Counted from the stretch's first letter, positions 53,200-62,645 are shown. The stretch is 64,000 nucleotides of DNA from Ensifer adhaerens (GCF_002007205.1 NZ_LAZS01000007.1:21024-85023), one strand, 5' to 3'. Notes: generated by a model from the letters alone, not told the origin. Numbers and translations are program-made.

Positions 53200-53811
53200 A
53201 TGACACTCAACTTCAAGACGACCGTGCTTGCTCTGGTCGCCGCCGCAGCCGCTTCGACCGTGCAGGCCGCTGACCTCAACAATTCGGGCGTCGACTTTAC
53301 CAATGTGGAGCGTTGGACGGGTTTCTATGCGGGCGGTCACATCGGCACCGGCTCCTCGAACCAGAAGGGCAGCAAGAACAAGATAAACGGCGGCGTCCAG
53401 GTCGGTTACAACCAGCAGTTCGGCGATTTCGTCGTTGGTGGCGAGATCGAGGCGGCACGCGCCGGCGGCCTGCAGTACAAGGTCGGCAAAGGCGGCGCCT
53501 TGCAGCAGACCTGGAGCGGCACGGCGAGGGCCAAGGCAGGTTACGCGATGGACAACGTGTTGCTCTACGGCACGGTGGGCGTCACCACCGCACGCTTCGA
53601 GGGCAAGGGCACGGTGACCTCCGGCGATCGCTGGCACACGGGCTGGTCCTATGGCGCCGGCGCCGAGATGGCCTTCACCGAGAACATCTCCGGCAAGGTC
53701 GAATACACGCAGACCCGCTTCAACGGCGTGGGATCCACGATCGGCGGCGTGAAAGGCTCGGACAACCTGGTCAATCACGCGATCAAGACGGGCCTGAACT
53801 TCCGCTTCTGA
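53200..53811 (+). CDS. Outer-membrane beta-barrel protein (Omp25/RopB-like)
   Basis: 203 residues: signal peptide MTLNFKTTVLALVAAAAAST with cleavage after VQA, then the typical opening WTGFYAGGHIGTGSSNQKG of the small eight-strand barrels of rhizobia and brucellae. Alternating strands (NGGVQVGYNQQFGDFVVGGE, TARAKAGYAMDNVLLYGTVG, GAGAEMAFTENISGKVEYTQ) end with HAIKTGLNFRF, a C-terminal Phe for outer-membrane assembly. Likely structural or surface-associated. AAAGGAAA stands 9 bases ahead of the ATG. Confidence 0.9.
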   Translation: MTLNFKTTVLALVAAAAASTVQAADLNNSGVDFTNVERWTGFYAGGHIGTGSSNQKGSKNKINGGVQVGYNQQFGDFVVGGEIEAARAGGLQYKVGKGGALQQTWSGTARAKAGYAMDNVLLYGTVGVTTARFEGKGTVTSGDRWHTGWSYGAGAEMAFTENISGKVEYTQTRFNGVGSTIGGVKGSDNLVNHAIKTGLNFRF

Positions 53812-53820
53812 TCTGGAAAG

Positions 53821-53902
53821 CGACCGGTTCTACCGTCCCCCTAGAACCGGTCGGGCGAGTGACAACTGCTCGCCACCCGGCGGCGCCTCGGCAGGCGCCG
53901 CC
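53821..53902 (+). terminator. Three consecutive perfect hairpins after the outer-membrane protein gene
   Basis: First: 12-bp arms CGACCGGTTCTA (53821-53832) and TAGAACCGGTCG (53842-53853). Second: GGCGAG (53854-53859) and CTCGCC (53869-53874). Third: 10-bp arms GGCGGCGCCT (53879-53888) and AGGCGCCGCC (53893-53902). No T-run follows. Together they should stop or protect the upstream message. Confidence 0.6.
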
Positions 53903-54031
53903 ACAATCATGGGGCGGGTATGTCGCCGCACCGCATGCCGATAAAGCGGCCGGCAACCCCGCGTCTTACCACACGGGCCAACAGGGGCGTCCCTCAGCGC
54001 ACTGGTCGTAGTCTGGCCGGACCACGCGCCC

Positions 54032-54502
54032 TTAGCGGCCCGCGCGCGCCAGAACGCGGGCGATCGCCTCGGCCGTCTGTTGCGGTGTCAAAAGGGTGGT
54101 GTCGAGCGTTTCAAGCCCGAGTTTCCGGTACTCTGCCGCGTCTGAAAGTGCGGCACCTATTGCCGCCTCGGTCTCGCCTCGTCGTGCAAGCCTGTTCACC
54201 CGCTCGCTGTCGCTGCAATCAAGAACGAGCCATCGGCCTTCGGGCCAACCGGGCAGTTCATCCGGCGCACAAACGCCAAGCAGGATGACACGGCCGGGAT
54301 CGGCAACATCGACCACCTGTCTCACCAGAGCCGCATAGGGCGACCACGTTGCCTCGGTTTCCCGAATGTCGCAGCCGGCAAGTAATCCGGCTGGTTCCAT
54401 CAACGCATCCCAATCAAGGACCACGGACTGGGGAAGCAAGCAACGTAAATGCTCGATTGCCGCAGTTTTGCCCGATCCCGGCGCACCAAGGACATACCAC
54501 AT
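54032..54502 (-). CDS. Small P-loop NTPase, AAA/kinase-like
   Basis: 156 residues starting with a P-loop, MWYVLGAPGSGKTAAIEHLR, and later VVLDWDALMEP, WLVLDCSDSERVNRLARRGE (lid-like) and a terminal helix. The build is that of small nucleoside/nucleotide kinases of the shikimate/gluconate/adenylate-kinase fold, but no substrate signature is recognised. ATG 54502 has GGGAGAGG just ahead and opens at the P-loop; an ATG at 54535 would add 11 residues. Isolated between convergent and same-strand genes. Confidence 0.78.
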   Translation of the reverse strand: MWYVLGAPGSGKTAAIEHLRCLLPQSVVLDWDALMEPAGLLAGCDIRETEATWSPYAALVRQVVDVADPGRVILLGVCAPDELPGWPEGRWLVLDCSDSERVNRLARRGETEAAIGAALSDAAEYRKLGLETLDTTLLTPQQTAEAIARVLARAGR

Positions 54503-54598
54503 TTCGCCTCTCCCACGGTCACGGCCGGACGACATGAAGTGCTGTTTTCCCCGTCGCCATCAAGCCGAAACTGGACCTTTCCGAAGATTGAAGCCCAT

Positions 54599-55948
54599 TT
54601 ATTGCCGTGCCGTCGAAAACGTCCGGTCGGCCAGCCGCGGCAGCATCAGCCGGAAGGCGACGCTGCGGGCGCTTTGGAACAGGATCAGCGCGATCCACAA
54701 TCCGTCATTGCCGAAGACCGGCTGCAGGATCGCCCAGGCGGCAAAGTAGATCGCCAGCGACGCGACCATCAGGTTTCGCATCTGCCTCGACCAGGTGGCG
54801 CCGATGTAGACGCCGTCCATCTGGAAGGCGACGATGCCGAAGATCGGCAGCGCCGCGACATAGGGCAAGTAGGCGTGCGCGAGCGCCGACACGCTCTCCG
54901 TCGGGGCGGTAATGCCGATCACCCAGTCACCGCCCGCAAGCAATGAGAGCGCGACGAGCCCGGCAAAGACGAAGCCCCAAACCGTGGTCAATCCGACGGC
55001 ACGATCGAAGGCCGGCCGGTAGCGCGCGCCGACGGCACGTCCTGCCAGCTGCTCCGCTGCCGTCGCCACGCCATCGAGAAAGGCGACGCCGAAGAAGTAG
55101 AAGCGTAGCAGGATCGTATTGGCTGCAAGGACTTCGATACCGAGCGTCCCGCTCTGTCGGGTAAAAAAGGACAGGCCGATCAGAAGCGCGAAGGAGCGGA
55201 TCATCATGTCGCCGTTGACCGAAAAGGCGCGGCGGAAGGCTGTCAGATCCGGCAGGTTCCACGCGGTCCGGTCGGTCTTTGCCCAGATGAGATAGAGCCC
55301 CGCCAGCGCCGTGACGGCTTCTGCCACCAGCGAGGCGGCCGCCACGCCCGCCACACCCCAGCCGAGACCGAGGACCCAGTGCACGCTCAAGCCGGCGTTC
55401 AGCGCATTGAGCAGGGTTTGCAGGATCATGCCCCAGAGCGCGTCGCCACGCCCGATGATCCAGCCGAAAACCACGAAGTTGAAGAGGACGAAGGGCGCCG
55501 ACCAGACCCGCCAGGCAAAATAGGTGGCGGCCGCTTCGGCGACCTTGCCTTCCGCGCCCATGGCGGCAAGACCAAGGGCGCCGATCGGCTTTTGAAACAC
55601 CAGCAGCGCAAGCCCCGCCACGAGCGCGATAATGAGCCCGCTTGCGAGCATGCGCTGCTCTTCGCGCCGGTCACCGGCACCGAGCGCCTGGGCGGTAAAG
55701 CCCGTCGTCGCGCCGCGCAGGAAGTTGAAGGTGACGAAGATGACGTCGAAGATGACGGTGGAAAGCGCCACACCTCCGACCAGAGTCTCATCGCGCAACT
55801 GGCCGATGACGCCGGTTGCGACGAGCCCGACAAGCGGGCTCGACAGATAGGCGATCATCATCGGCAACGCGATGCGAAGCACGTCGCGATGCGCGATGTC
55901 GAAGGGGCGGACGGTCACCGCGGCGTGGTCGGAAGGCGGGTGTTTCAC
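54599..55948 (-). CDS. MATE-family efflux protein (DinF/NorM type)
   Basis: 449 residues with 12 predicted helices in two MatE domains. Seen: IALPMMIAYLSSPLVGLVAT near residue 30, the loop FTAQALGAGDRREEQRM after the second helix pair, and its counterpart AGRAVGARYRPAFDRAV near 310. Exporters of this family move cationic drugs or metabolites by Na+ or H+ antiport. It is the last gene of the row that starts with the LysR/pot transporter genes, one base after the peroxidase-like gene, suggesting it exports a product or by-product of that pathway. Confidence 0.92.
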   Translation of the reverse strand: MKHPPSDHAAVTVRPFDIAHRDVLRIALPMMIAYLSSPLVGLVATGVIGQLRDETLVGGVALSTVIFDVIFVTFNFLRGATTGFTAQALGAGDRREEQRMLASGLIIALVAGLALLVFQKPIGALGLAAMGAEGKVAEAAATYFAWRVWSAPFVLFNFVVFGWIIGRGDALWGMILQTLLNALNAGLSVHWVLGLGWGVAGVAAASLVAEAVTALAGLYLIWAKTDRTAWNLPDLTAFRRAFSVNGDMMIRSFALLIGLSFFTRQSGTLGIEVLAANTILLRFYFFGVAFLDGVATAAEQLAGRAVGARYRPAFDRAVGLTTVWGFVFAGLVALSLLAGGDWVIGITAPTESVSALAHAYLPYVAALPIFGIVAFQMDGVYIGATWSRQMRNLMVASLAIYFAAWAILQPVFGNDGLWIALILFQSARSVAFRLMLPRLADRTFSTARQ

Positions 55949-56527
55949 TCAATCCAGCCGGTGCGGTTCGCCGAGCGTATGCATCAGCCGATTGGCCCAG
56001 CCGAAAATCGCGACCGCATGGATGAGATCGAGGATCTGGAGATCGTCGAGGCCGATCTCGCGCAGGTGGTAGAACTGGTAGGCGCCGACATTGTCGGGAT
56101 GCGCCGTCAGGTCGACGCCGAAATTGAACAGCGCCTGCTCGAATTCCGGCAGGTTCGCGTTGAGGCCACTGCCATAGATCTCATCCACCACCTCCGGCCG
56201 CTTTTCGAGCTGGATGTAGCGTGCCGCATGCACCGAAGCACAATAGATGCAGCGGTTGACGAAGGATGCGGCAAGCGCCCCGATCTCACGCCCGCCGCGG
56301 GAGAGCCCGCCCTCGCTGTACATGATGTCGTTGAAGAGCGGCGTGCGCTCCTTCAAGGTCTCCGGCTCGTTGGCAAGAACCAGGACGTAGTCCGAGATCT
56401 TCTTGTTGGACGGCGTGATCTTCAGGGCGTCGAGCTGATCGGGCGTGGCGGTCTCGACATCGACTGGCTTGACATAGGGCTTCCAGTCGAGCGCTTCGAC
56501 GGTGAATTCGTGCACGGCTTGCGACAT
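55949..56527 (-). CDS. Alkylhydroperoxidase (AhpD-like) domain protein
   Basis: 192 residues with the AhpD catalytic motif FVNRCIYCASVHAARYI (CxxC and His) at about 90-106, in a CMD/AhpD fold; second family stretch YQFYHLREIGLDDLQILDLI. Residues 1-60 form the N-terminal extension typical of the peroxidase-related family paired with a CMD protein, as here. It is predicted to reduce peroxides or act as a lyase-like partner. The CMD gene lies 1 base upstream. Confidence 0.85.
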   Translation of the reverse strand: MSQAVHEFTVEALDWKPYVKPVDVETATPDQLDALKITPSNKKISDYVLVLANEPETLKERTPLFNDIMYSEGGLSRGGREIGALAASFVNRCIYCASVHAARYIQLEKRPEVVDEIYGSGLNANLPEFEQALFNFGVDLTAHPDNVGAYQFYHLREIGLDDLQILDLIHAVAIFGWANRLMHTLGEPHRLD

Positions 56528-56528
56528 C

Positions 56529-57035
56529 TCAGTTATCCCTCAGCATCTTGAGGCCGGCCACCACCAGCACCTGGTAGTTCACGAAGGCGATGAGGCCAGC
56601 GAGCGTGACAATGTCCCGGTCGTCGAGGCCTGCCGCCAGGAGCTTTTCAATATGGGCGCGCGTCGCCTCCTTCGGCGAAAGCGTGACGAGATCGACATGG
56701 GCGAGGATCGCCTGAAGGCGCGGATCGACAGCTTCGGTGCCCTTGCCAGGATCGGTGAGCGACGCCAGGGCAGGGCCCTCCTCCTCGCGTTCAAGCAGCG
56801 CCCGGAGATGCGCGGACAGCTCCTGCGACTTCCAGAGTGCCGCCATGCGCGCGGCAAGGGCTGCTCGGAGCGCATAGGAGAAGTTGCGCGGATCGGCAGG
56901 GCGAAGGGCAGCCTGATAGCTCGTCTGGCTCAAATGCCTCAGCTTCGCCCTTTGTTCGCGTAGCGCCAGAAGATCCGGGAAGCGATCGAGCCCGAGCACG
57001 GTGTCGATCACGTCATTTGTCGATGGAGAGGTCAT
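56529..57035 (-). CDS. CMD-domain protein without CxxC, partner of the AhpD-like protein
   Basis: 168 residues of the CMD family as found in tandem with AhpD-like genes (the Avi_7170/Avi_7169 pair in Agrobacterium nomenclature, from memory). Seen: YALRAALAARMAALWKSQEL, HVDLVTLSPKEATRAHIEKL, DRDIVTLAGLIAFVNYQVLV. No CxxC motif, so not itself a thiol peroxidase. ATG 57035 is preferred; an upstream extension rich in arginine is unlikely to be translated. Function unknown. Confidence 0.83.
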   Translation of the reverse strand: MTSPSTNDVIDTVLGLDRFPDLLALREQRAKLRHLSQTSYQAALRPADPRNFSYALRAALAARMAALWKSQELSAHLRALLEREEEGPALASLTDPGKGTEAVDPRLQAILAHVDLVTLSPKEATRAHIEKLLAAGLDDRDIVTLAGLIAFVNYQVLVVAGLKMLRDN

Positions 57036-57066
57036 TGGTTTTCCTGTCATCTGAAATGCGGGAGGT

Positions 57067-58536
57067 TCAGGCCGTCTTCTGTGCCGGCGTCGGCGCGTCG
57101 GCATCGACCCATTCGGTCCCGTCGAGCTCCGGCTTTTCGTACGCGATCAGCGCCTCCCAATGGTAGTCGACGTCCCGGATGAAGAGTGAGGCGGCAACCC
57201 CGCGCGCGAGCCAAAGAGCGCCTTCGCTGATGGCCGGGATGTCGCCGCTGACCTTGCCGACGCTGACGGAGGCGCCGTAGTTGAAGCAATGGATGTCCTT
57301 GAGCCAGGGGGCTGCGCCGGGCTCCTTCTCGGTGAAGGAAAAATCTCCGTTCAGCCAGGGGAAGCGCCCGAGCCCGGGGTTCTCTTCGCCCGGCGGCGGT
57401 GCGTAGCGATCATCCCAGCAGGCGATCTGGTCCTGATAGGGCGCGAGTTCGCTGCGGCTCAGCGGATCGATCGAGAACCCAGTGCCGAGGATGACGAAGT
57501 CGGTGCGGAAGATGCGGCCGTTCGTCGTGCTGATAACGACCTCGCCGCCCTCCTCCTTCATCGAGCGGATACCGCAGTCGAAATGGAAGTACGCGTTCGA
57601 ATGCCGGCTGACGCGCAGCGTCGAATTGTGCGGCGCCGGCGTCTGCTGCTTGGCCGCATAATCCATCAGACGCCAACGCCATTCCGGCGAGATCTCGGCA
57701 AAGCCTGCCGTGACGCCATAGGAGCCAATGCCCATCAGCTTGTTGACCGTCGGCATCTCCTTGCGGCGGGCGAGAAGGCGGACTTCCCCGGCTCCCAGCT
57801 CCAGTGCCTCGGCGGCGTTGTCGACCGCCGAAGCGCCGACGCCGATGACGACGACGCGTTTGCCCTTCAGGCGATCGAAGTCGATCTCGTCGGCCGAATG
57901 CGCCCAAGACCTGTGCCGCTCCATGTCCTTGATGAAGTCCGGAATGGTCGGCTCGCCGAGCCCGTCGCGGCCGGTCGCCATCACCAGCTTGCGGGTGATG
58001 ATCGCAGGTTTTGCGCCGCCGGCGATTTCAAGTTCCAGCAGTCCGTCGGCGCGCGGCACGACGCGGGTGACGTGCGTGTCGTTCTCGACCGGAACGCCCA
58101 TGACATCGCGATACCAGCGCAGGTAATCCATCCACATCGGCCGCGGGATGCGAAAGAGCTCCTCCCATTCCGCTTCGCCATAAAGCGCCGTGTACCAGGC
58201 GCGGAAGCTGAGCGAGGCAACGCCCAGCGCCGGGCCGAGAAGGATCTTCGGCGAGCGCAGCGTCTCCATGCGCGCATAGCTGACCCAAGGGCCTTCGAAA
58301 CCCTTCGGCGCGCGATCGACGATGCGCAGATTGGCAATGCCGGCGCGGGTCAGAGCGTGCCAGGCAACGAGCCCGCACATGCCGCCGCCGATCACGACCA
58401 CGTCGCTGACGTCATCGCCCGCCGCCGTCGTCACCGGCTTCGACCAATTGGCCGGCGGATAGTTGAGATAGCTCAGATCCTGCCTTACCCGCGCATTGAG
58501 CGCGGCAAGCCGTTGCTGCTGTTGACTGTCGGTCAT
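57067..58536 (-). CDS. Flavin-containing monooxygenase-like / NAD(P)-binding oxidoreductase
   Basis: 489 residues with two nucleotide-binding folds: FAD motif VVVIGGGMCGLVAWHAL at about residue 45 and NAD(P) motif VVVIGVGASAVDNAAEAL at about 225, and the ATG-type end LVMATGRDGLGEPTIPDF and DFVILGTGFSIDPLSR. This is the layout of class B flavin monooxygenases, though the exact BVMO/FMO fingerprint is not complete. It follows a polyamine-type transporter by 13 bases and precedes CMD/AhpD-like genes, so it probably oxidises the imported amine or a derivative. Confidence 0.84.
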   Translation of the reverse strand: MTDSQQQQRLAALNARVRQDLSYLNYPPANWSKPVTTAAGDDVSDVVVIGGGMCGLVAWHALTRAGIANLRIVDRAPKGFEGPWVSYARMETLRSPKILLGPALGVASLSFRAWYTALYGEAEWEELFRIPRPMWMDYLRWYRDVMGVPVENDTHVTRVVPRADGLLELEIAGGAKPAIITRKLVMATGRDGLGEPTIPDFIKDMERHRSWAHSADEIDFDRLKGKRVVVIGVGASAVDNAAEALELGAGEVRLLARRKEMPTVNKLMGIGSYGVTAGFAEISPEWRWRLMDYAAKQQTPAPHNSTLRVSRHSNAYFHFDCGIRSMKEEGGEVVISTTNGRIFRTDFVILGTGFSIDPLSRSELAPYQDQIACWDDRYAPPPGEENPGLGRFPWLNGDFSFTEKEPGAAPWLKDIHCFNYGASVSVGKVSGDIPAISEGALWLARGVAASLFIRDVDYHWEALIAYEKPELDGTEWVDADAPTPAQKTA

Positions 58537-58549
58537 CCCCGGTCTCCCT

Positions 58550-59620
58550 TCACTTCGCCAGCAGGACGGCATCGCGGTCGCGCCACCCCACCCAGACGTC
58601 GTCCCCTTCGATATGCGAAAGCGCCACCGGATCGATCTGCGCCTCGAGCGTGCTGCCATTGTCGAGCTTGACGGTCAGCGACGTGTGAGCACCCTTGAAG
58701 ACGCGCTGATCGATGCGCCCTTTGAGCGACTGGCGATCTTCGGGCTTGCGCGACAGACAGAAAACCGCCTCCGGACGCAGCGCCACGGTGACATGGTCTC
58801 CCGGGATCGGCGCCGTGCCGTTCACGTCCGCGTTGACGGCATTGCCGCGCCACTCGACGGAGGCGATCCCGCCCGAAACCGACGCGACCGTACCTTCGAG
58901 GAAATTGCTCTGGCCGATGAAATTCGCGACGAAGCGGCTGCGCGGCCGGGCATAGAGCTCGTCCGGACCGCCCATCTGCTCGATCCGGCCCTTGTTCATC
59001 ACGACGATGACATCGGACATGGTGAGCGCCTCTTCCTGGTCGTGGGTGACGAAGATGAAGGTCTTGCCGGTCTTCTTCTGGATCGACTTGAGCTCGATCT
59101 GCATCTGCTGGCGCAGTTTCGCATCGAGCGCCGACAGCGGCTCGTCGAGCAAGAGCACGTTCGGATCGGGCGCAAGTGCCCGCATCAGCGCCACGCGCTG
59201 ACGCTGACCGCCGGAAAGCTGTGCCGGCATGCGTTCGGCGTGGTCCTGCAGGGAGACGAGGGCGAGGAGATCGCTGACCCGTTTGTGGATCGCGGCGCTC
59301 TCCATGCCCTTCAATTCCAGGCCGAAGGCGATGTTGCGGCCGACCGTCAGATGCGGAAAGAGCGCATAGTCCTGGAAGACGATGTTGACGTTGCGCCTGT
59401 TCGGCGGCAAGTGCGAGATCGGCTTGCCCTCGAGGTAGATTTCCCCCGACGTCGGGCTGTCGAAGCCACCGAGCATGCGCAGCGTCGTCGACTTGCCGCA
59501 GCCGGATGGGCCAAGCAGCGTGACGAACTGGCCGGGCGCGATCGCAAGATCGAGATCATCGACGGCGGTGAGCGCCCCATAGGACTTGTTGACGTTCTTG
59601 AAATGGACGACAGGCTGCAT
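58550..59620 (-). CDS. PotA-type ABC transporter ATPase
   Basis: 356 residues: ABC domain at about 1-240 with Walker A GPSGCGKST, signature LSGGQRQRVALMRA and Walker B VLLLDEPLSALD, then a TOBE domain (residues about 275-350, GDHVTVALRPEAVFCLS). It starts 5 bases after the PotC-like permease gene. Spermidine/putrescine class by similarity; the substrate need not be a polyamine. Confidence 0.93.
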   Translation of the reverse strand: MQPVVHFKNVNKSYGALTAVDDLDLAIAPGQFVTLLGPSGCGKSTTLRMLGGFDSPTSGEIYLEGKPISHLPPNRRNVNIVFQDYALFPHLTVGRNIAFGLELKGMESAAIHKRVSDLLALVSLQDHAERMPAQLSGGQRQRVALMRALAPDPNVLLLDEPLSALDAKLRQQMQIELKSIQKKTGKTFIFVTHDQEEALTMSDVIVVMNKGRIEQMGGPDELYARPRSRFVANFIGQSNFLEGTVASVSGGIASVEWRGNAVNADVNGTAPIPGDHVTVALRPEAVFCLSRKPEDRQSLKGRIDQRVFKGAHTSLTVKLDNGSTLEAQIDPVALSHIEGDDVWVGWRDRDAVLLAK

Positions 59621-59625
59621 TTGCG

Positions 59626-60417
59626 TCAGCTCCTCGATCGGCGGGTGAAATGCTCGGCATAAAGGCCGACGGCGGTGGTGACGACGAGCACGATGGTCGC
59701 CATGGCGTTGATTTCCGGCGACATTCCGCCCTGCACCTTGGCGAAGATCAGCATCGGCAAGGTCGGCTGGTAGCCGCCGAGGAAGAAGGTGCGGACGAAG
59801 TCGTCGATGCTGGTCAGCACGCAGAAGATCATGCCGCCGAAGAGCGCCGGCATCAGATAGGGGATGGTGACGCGCAGGAAGGCGATGAAGGGATCGGCGC
59901 CGAGATCGCGCGCCGCATCCACCAGATTGGCCGGCATCGAGCGCAGCCGTGTGAGGACCATGATGACGACGAAGGGCACGGCATGAACCGTATGCGCCAG
60001 GATGATCGCGAAGGTTCCGGTCGGGATGTCGACGGCGCGGATGAAGATGCGCATGGAGATCGCGTTGATCAGCCCCGGCACGACGGCCGGAAGGCAGGCG
60101 AGCGCGAAGATCACCGCCTTGCCCCAGATGTTTTCCGCCGAAACGAGAAGCGCGATCCAGACGCCGATGATCGTCGCCGAGATGGTGGTGGCGAGCGCAA
60201 TCCCGATCGAATAGAGCGAGGCTTCGAGGAACTGCTTGTCTTGGATCACCTTGCCGTACCAGGACAGCGTCCAGTTGCCGATCGGGAAGGCGATGAAGTT
60301 CGCGTCCTTGAAGCTCATCGCCATCATCAGCGCCAGCGGCAGCACCAGATAGACGGCAAAGATCCAGTAGGAAGCGCCGAGCGCGGTTTTCGGAAGGTCG
60401 TTGAAATAGGTTCGCAT
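59626..60417 (-). CDS. PotC-type ABC transporter permease
   Basis: 263 residues, six helices, with a coupling loop in NLVDAARDLGADPFIAFLRV near residue 165. Start at 60417. It pairs with the PotB-like permease, 10 bases upstream, to form the membrane unit. Confidence 0.92.
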   Translation of the reverse strand: MRTYFNDLPKTALGASYWIFAVYLVLPLALMMAMSFKDANFIAFPIGNWTLSWYGKVIQDKQFLEASLYSIGIALATTISATIIGVWIALLVSAENIWGKAVIFALACLPAVVPGLINAISMRIFIRAVDIPTGTFAIILAHTVHAVPFVVIMVLTRLRSMPANLVDAARDLGADPFIAFLRVTIPYLMPALFGGMIFCVLTSIDDFVRTFFLGGYQPTLPMLIFAKVQGGMSPEINAMATIVLVVTTAVGLYAEHFTRRSRS

Positions 60418-60427
60418 CGGTCCCCCC

Positions 60428-61408
60428 TCACATCAGCCGGACGGAGCGGCCGCCGACGACCCGCATGAACAGCCCGACGGTCGTCAAGGACACCACGAGC
60501 ATGATCATCGAGAAGGCGGCACCTTCCGGCCATTTGTCGTTCGACCCGTGGAACAGCGTCGCGATCACTTCGGGGAAGATCACTGAATTCGGGCCACCAA
60601 GCAGCAGCGGTGCTGCGAAGACGCCGACAGCCGTCAGGTAGACGAGGCTGCAACCGGAGACGATTCCGTCCTTCGAAAGCGGCAGGATGACCCGGCGGAA
60701 CCGCTGGAAGGGTCCGGCGCCGAGATCGGCCGCCGCCTGGATCAGCGGCGTCGGTATCTTCTCGATCGCCGAATAGAGCGGCAGCAGCATGTAGAGCGCC
60801 AGCAGATAGATGACGCCGAAGCTCAGCGAGAAGAAGGTGTAGAGCATCGGGATCGGCCGGTCGATGAAGCCGAACTCGCGCAGGAGCACGTTCAGCGCCC
60901 CACGGTTGGCAAGCAGCATGATGACCGAGAAGGTGCGGATCAACTCGCCGGCCCAGAAGGGGATGAGCAGCAGCAACAGGGCCCGCATCCGGTTCTTCGG
61001 CTGCACAATCTTTGCGACGTAGTAGGCCACGGGATAGACGATCACCAGTGTCGAGATCGTGACCACGGCGGCAAAGATCAGGCTGCGGACAAAGGGCAGG
61101 AAATAGAGCCGGTCGGAGAAGAACAGCGCGTAGTTGGCCAGCGTGTATTCGCTGCTTTTGTCCGGCTGCGGCGGATAGTTGGCAAGAAGACTGATATTGG
61201 CCATCTGCAGGATCGGGCCGATATGCAGCATGGCGATCCAGACAAGCGGCACGCCTGCCAGCACGGCGAGACGCACGCGCCGGCTTTCGACGAGCAGGCC
61301 GATCGTATGGCGATATAGCCCCGAACGCGCCGCTCTGCCGATCCATCCGGCATAGCGCGGTACCGTCGACAAACCGACGGATGGCGGTTGTGTTGTCGTA
61401 TCCAGCAT
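60428..61408 (-). CDS. PotB-type ABC transporter permease
   Basis: 326 residues with six transport helices after an N-terminal extension; coupling loop LIQAAADLGAGPFQRFRRVI near residue 220. The N-terminal 40 residues are longer than in E. coli PotB. It lies 74 bases after the binding-protein gene. Confidence 0.92.
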   Translation of the reverse strand: MLDTTTQPPSVGLSTVPRYAGWIGRAARSGLYRHTIGLLVESRRVRLAVLAGVPLVWIAMLHIGPILQMANISLLANYPPQPDKSSEYTLANYALFFSDRLYFLPFVRSLIFAAVVTISTLVIVYPVAYYVAKIVQPKNRMRALLLLLIPFWAGELIRTFSVIMLLANRGALNVLLREFGFIDRPIPMLYTFFSLSFGVIYLLALYMLLPLYSAIEKIPTPLIQAAADLGAGPFQRFRRVILPLSKDGIVSGCSLVYLTAVGVFAAPLLLGGPNSVIFPEVIATLFHGSNDKWPEGAAFSMIMLVVSLTTVGLFMRVVGGRSVRLM

Positions 61409-61482
61409 TCTCTTTGTTCCCGGCTCTGGAAGAGTCCTTTTTTGACGGGCGACCGGCCGGAGCCGATCGCCCGGATTAGACG

Positions 61483-62583
61483 TCAGGCTGACTTGATCTC
61501 GGCCGTCGCCTTGTCGATCATCTCGTTCTTCATGTCGCGGTTGACCGAGCTGAAGAACTGGATGCGTTCGACCTGCTCGGGCGGCAGGGAGAGCGCAGCG
61601 CGCTCCTTCTCATCCAGCACCTTGTCGACGCCGTCGAAGGCCGATGAGAAGCCGGACTGGCGGGTCATCGCAGCACCGATTTCAGGCGAGGACAGGATCG
61701 CGTCGAGGAAGGTATAGGCAGCATCCGCATTCGGCGCGTTGTTGACGATGTTGAACGAATAGAGGAAGCCGAAAGTCCCTTCCTTCGGCACCGAGATCTC
61801 GATCGGATGGCCGTCCATGATGAGCTTGGCGGCCGGACCGGACCAGGCCTGCGCCAGGTAGATGTCCTCGTTGACCAACATTTGCTGCAGCTCGGAGCCG
61901 GCATCGTAGTACTTGCGCACCTTGTCCTTGTGCTGAATGAGGAAATCGCGGGCCTGGTTCGTTGCCGCCTGTGCGACTTCGGGCTTGTCGCCATAGGTGA
62001 CGTAGTCGCCGTCGTTGCCCTGGTAGCGCATGACGATCGAGAGGAAGTCGCTGACGATGTAGGACGTCAGGTTCTTGTTCTCTTCATCGAACATGATCGC
62101 CCAGCTGTCGGAGGCCTTGGCGTATTCGGTGTTGCGCACCAGGCCCTCGAAGCCGGCAAGCAGCGGCACGCCGAAGGTCTTGCCGTCGACGGTCAGTTGC
62201 GGCGCGCCCTTGTAGGCGGCGGCAAGCTTGCCCCAGTTCTTCAGCCGCCCGGTGTCGAGCGACGAGAGCAGGTTCGACTTCATGAACTGCGACAGGCGGT
62301 GGCCGGTCACCGTCACGATGTCGGTCGAGGGTGCGGCACCCTCGGCGGTCAAAAGGTTGTACTGTTTGCCCTGGTCGTCGGTCAGCCGGATTCGCACCTC
62401 GATGCCGGTGTCCTTCTGGAACTGATCGATGAAGGACTGCGGTACGAACTTGTCGTAGGTCGTGATGTTGACGACCTTGCTCTGTGCGAAGGCCGGGCGA
62501 ATGATCGAAGGCGCTGCGAGCACGCCGGCCCCGGTTGCCAACAGCTTCATCGCCGATCGGCGGGTTACGTCAAAATTGTTCAT
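61483..62583 (-). CDS. PotD-type periplasmic binding protein with Tat signal
   Basis: 366 residues with a twin-arginine signal (DVTRRSAMKLLATGAGVLAA, cleavage after AFA at about residue 33), so it is probably exported folded. Family parts: VVNITTYDKFVPQSFIDQFQ, GIEVRIRLTDDQGKQYNLL and a late YTFLDAILSSPEIGAAM. Polyamine/opine-type binding proteins of this class bind amines through acidic and aromatic residues; the actual ligand is not clear. First gene after the LysR regulator. Confidence 0.9.
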   Translation of the reverse strand: MNNFDVTRRSAMKLLATGAGVLAAPSIIRPAFAQSKVVNITTYDKFVPQSFIDQFQKDTGIEVRIRLTDDQGKQYNLLTAEGAAPSTDIVTVTGHRLSQFMKSNLLSSLDTGRLKNWGKLAAAYKGAPQLTVDGKTFGVPLLAGFEGLVRNTEYAKASDSWAIMFDEENKNLTSYIVSDFLSIVMRYQGNDGDYVTYGDKPEVAQAATNQARDFLIQHKDKVRKYYDAGSELQQMLVNEDIYLAQAWSGPAAKLIMDGHPIEISVPKEGTFGFLYSFNIVNNAPNADAAYTFLDAILSSPEIGAAMTRQSGFSSAFDGVDKVLDEKERAALSLPPEQVERIQFFSSVNRDMKNEMIDKATAEIKSA

Positions 62584-62645
62584 CTCGTTCTCCTCATTTT
62601 AGCAGGCTCAATTTCGGTGTGAGCGTTCAGAGCTTTTGCTCCCCT

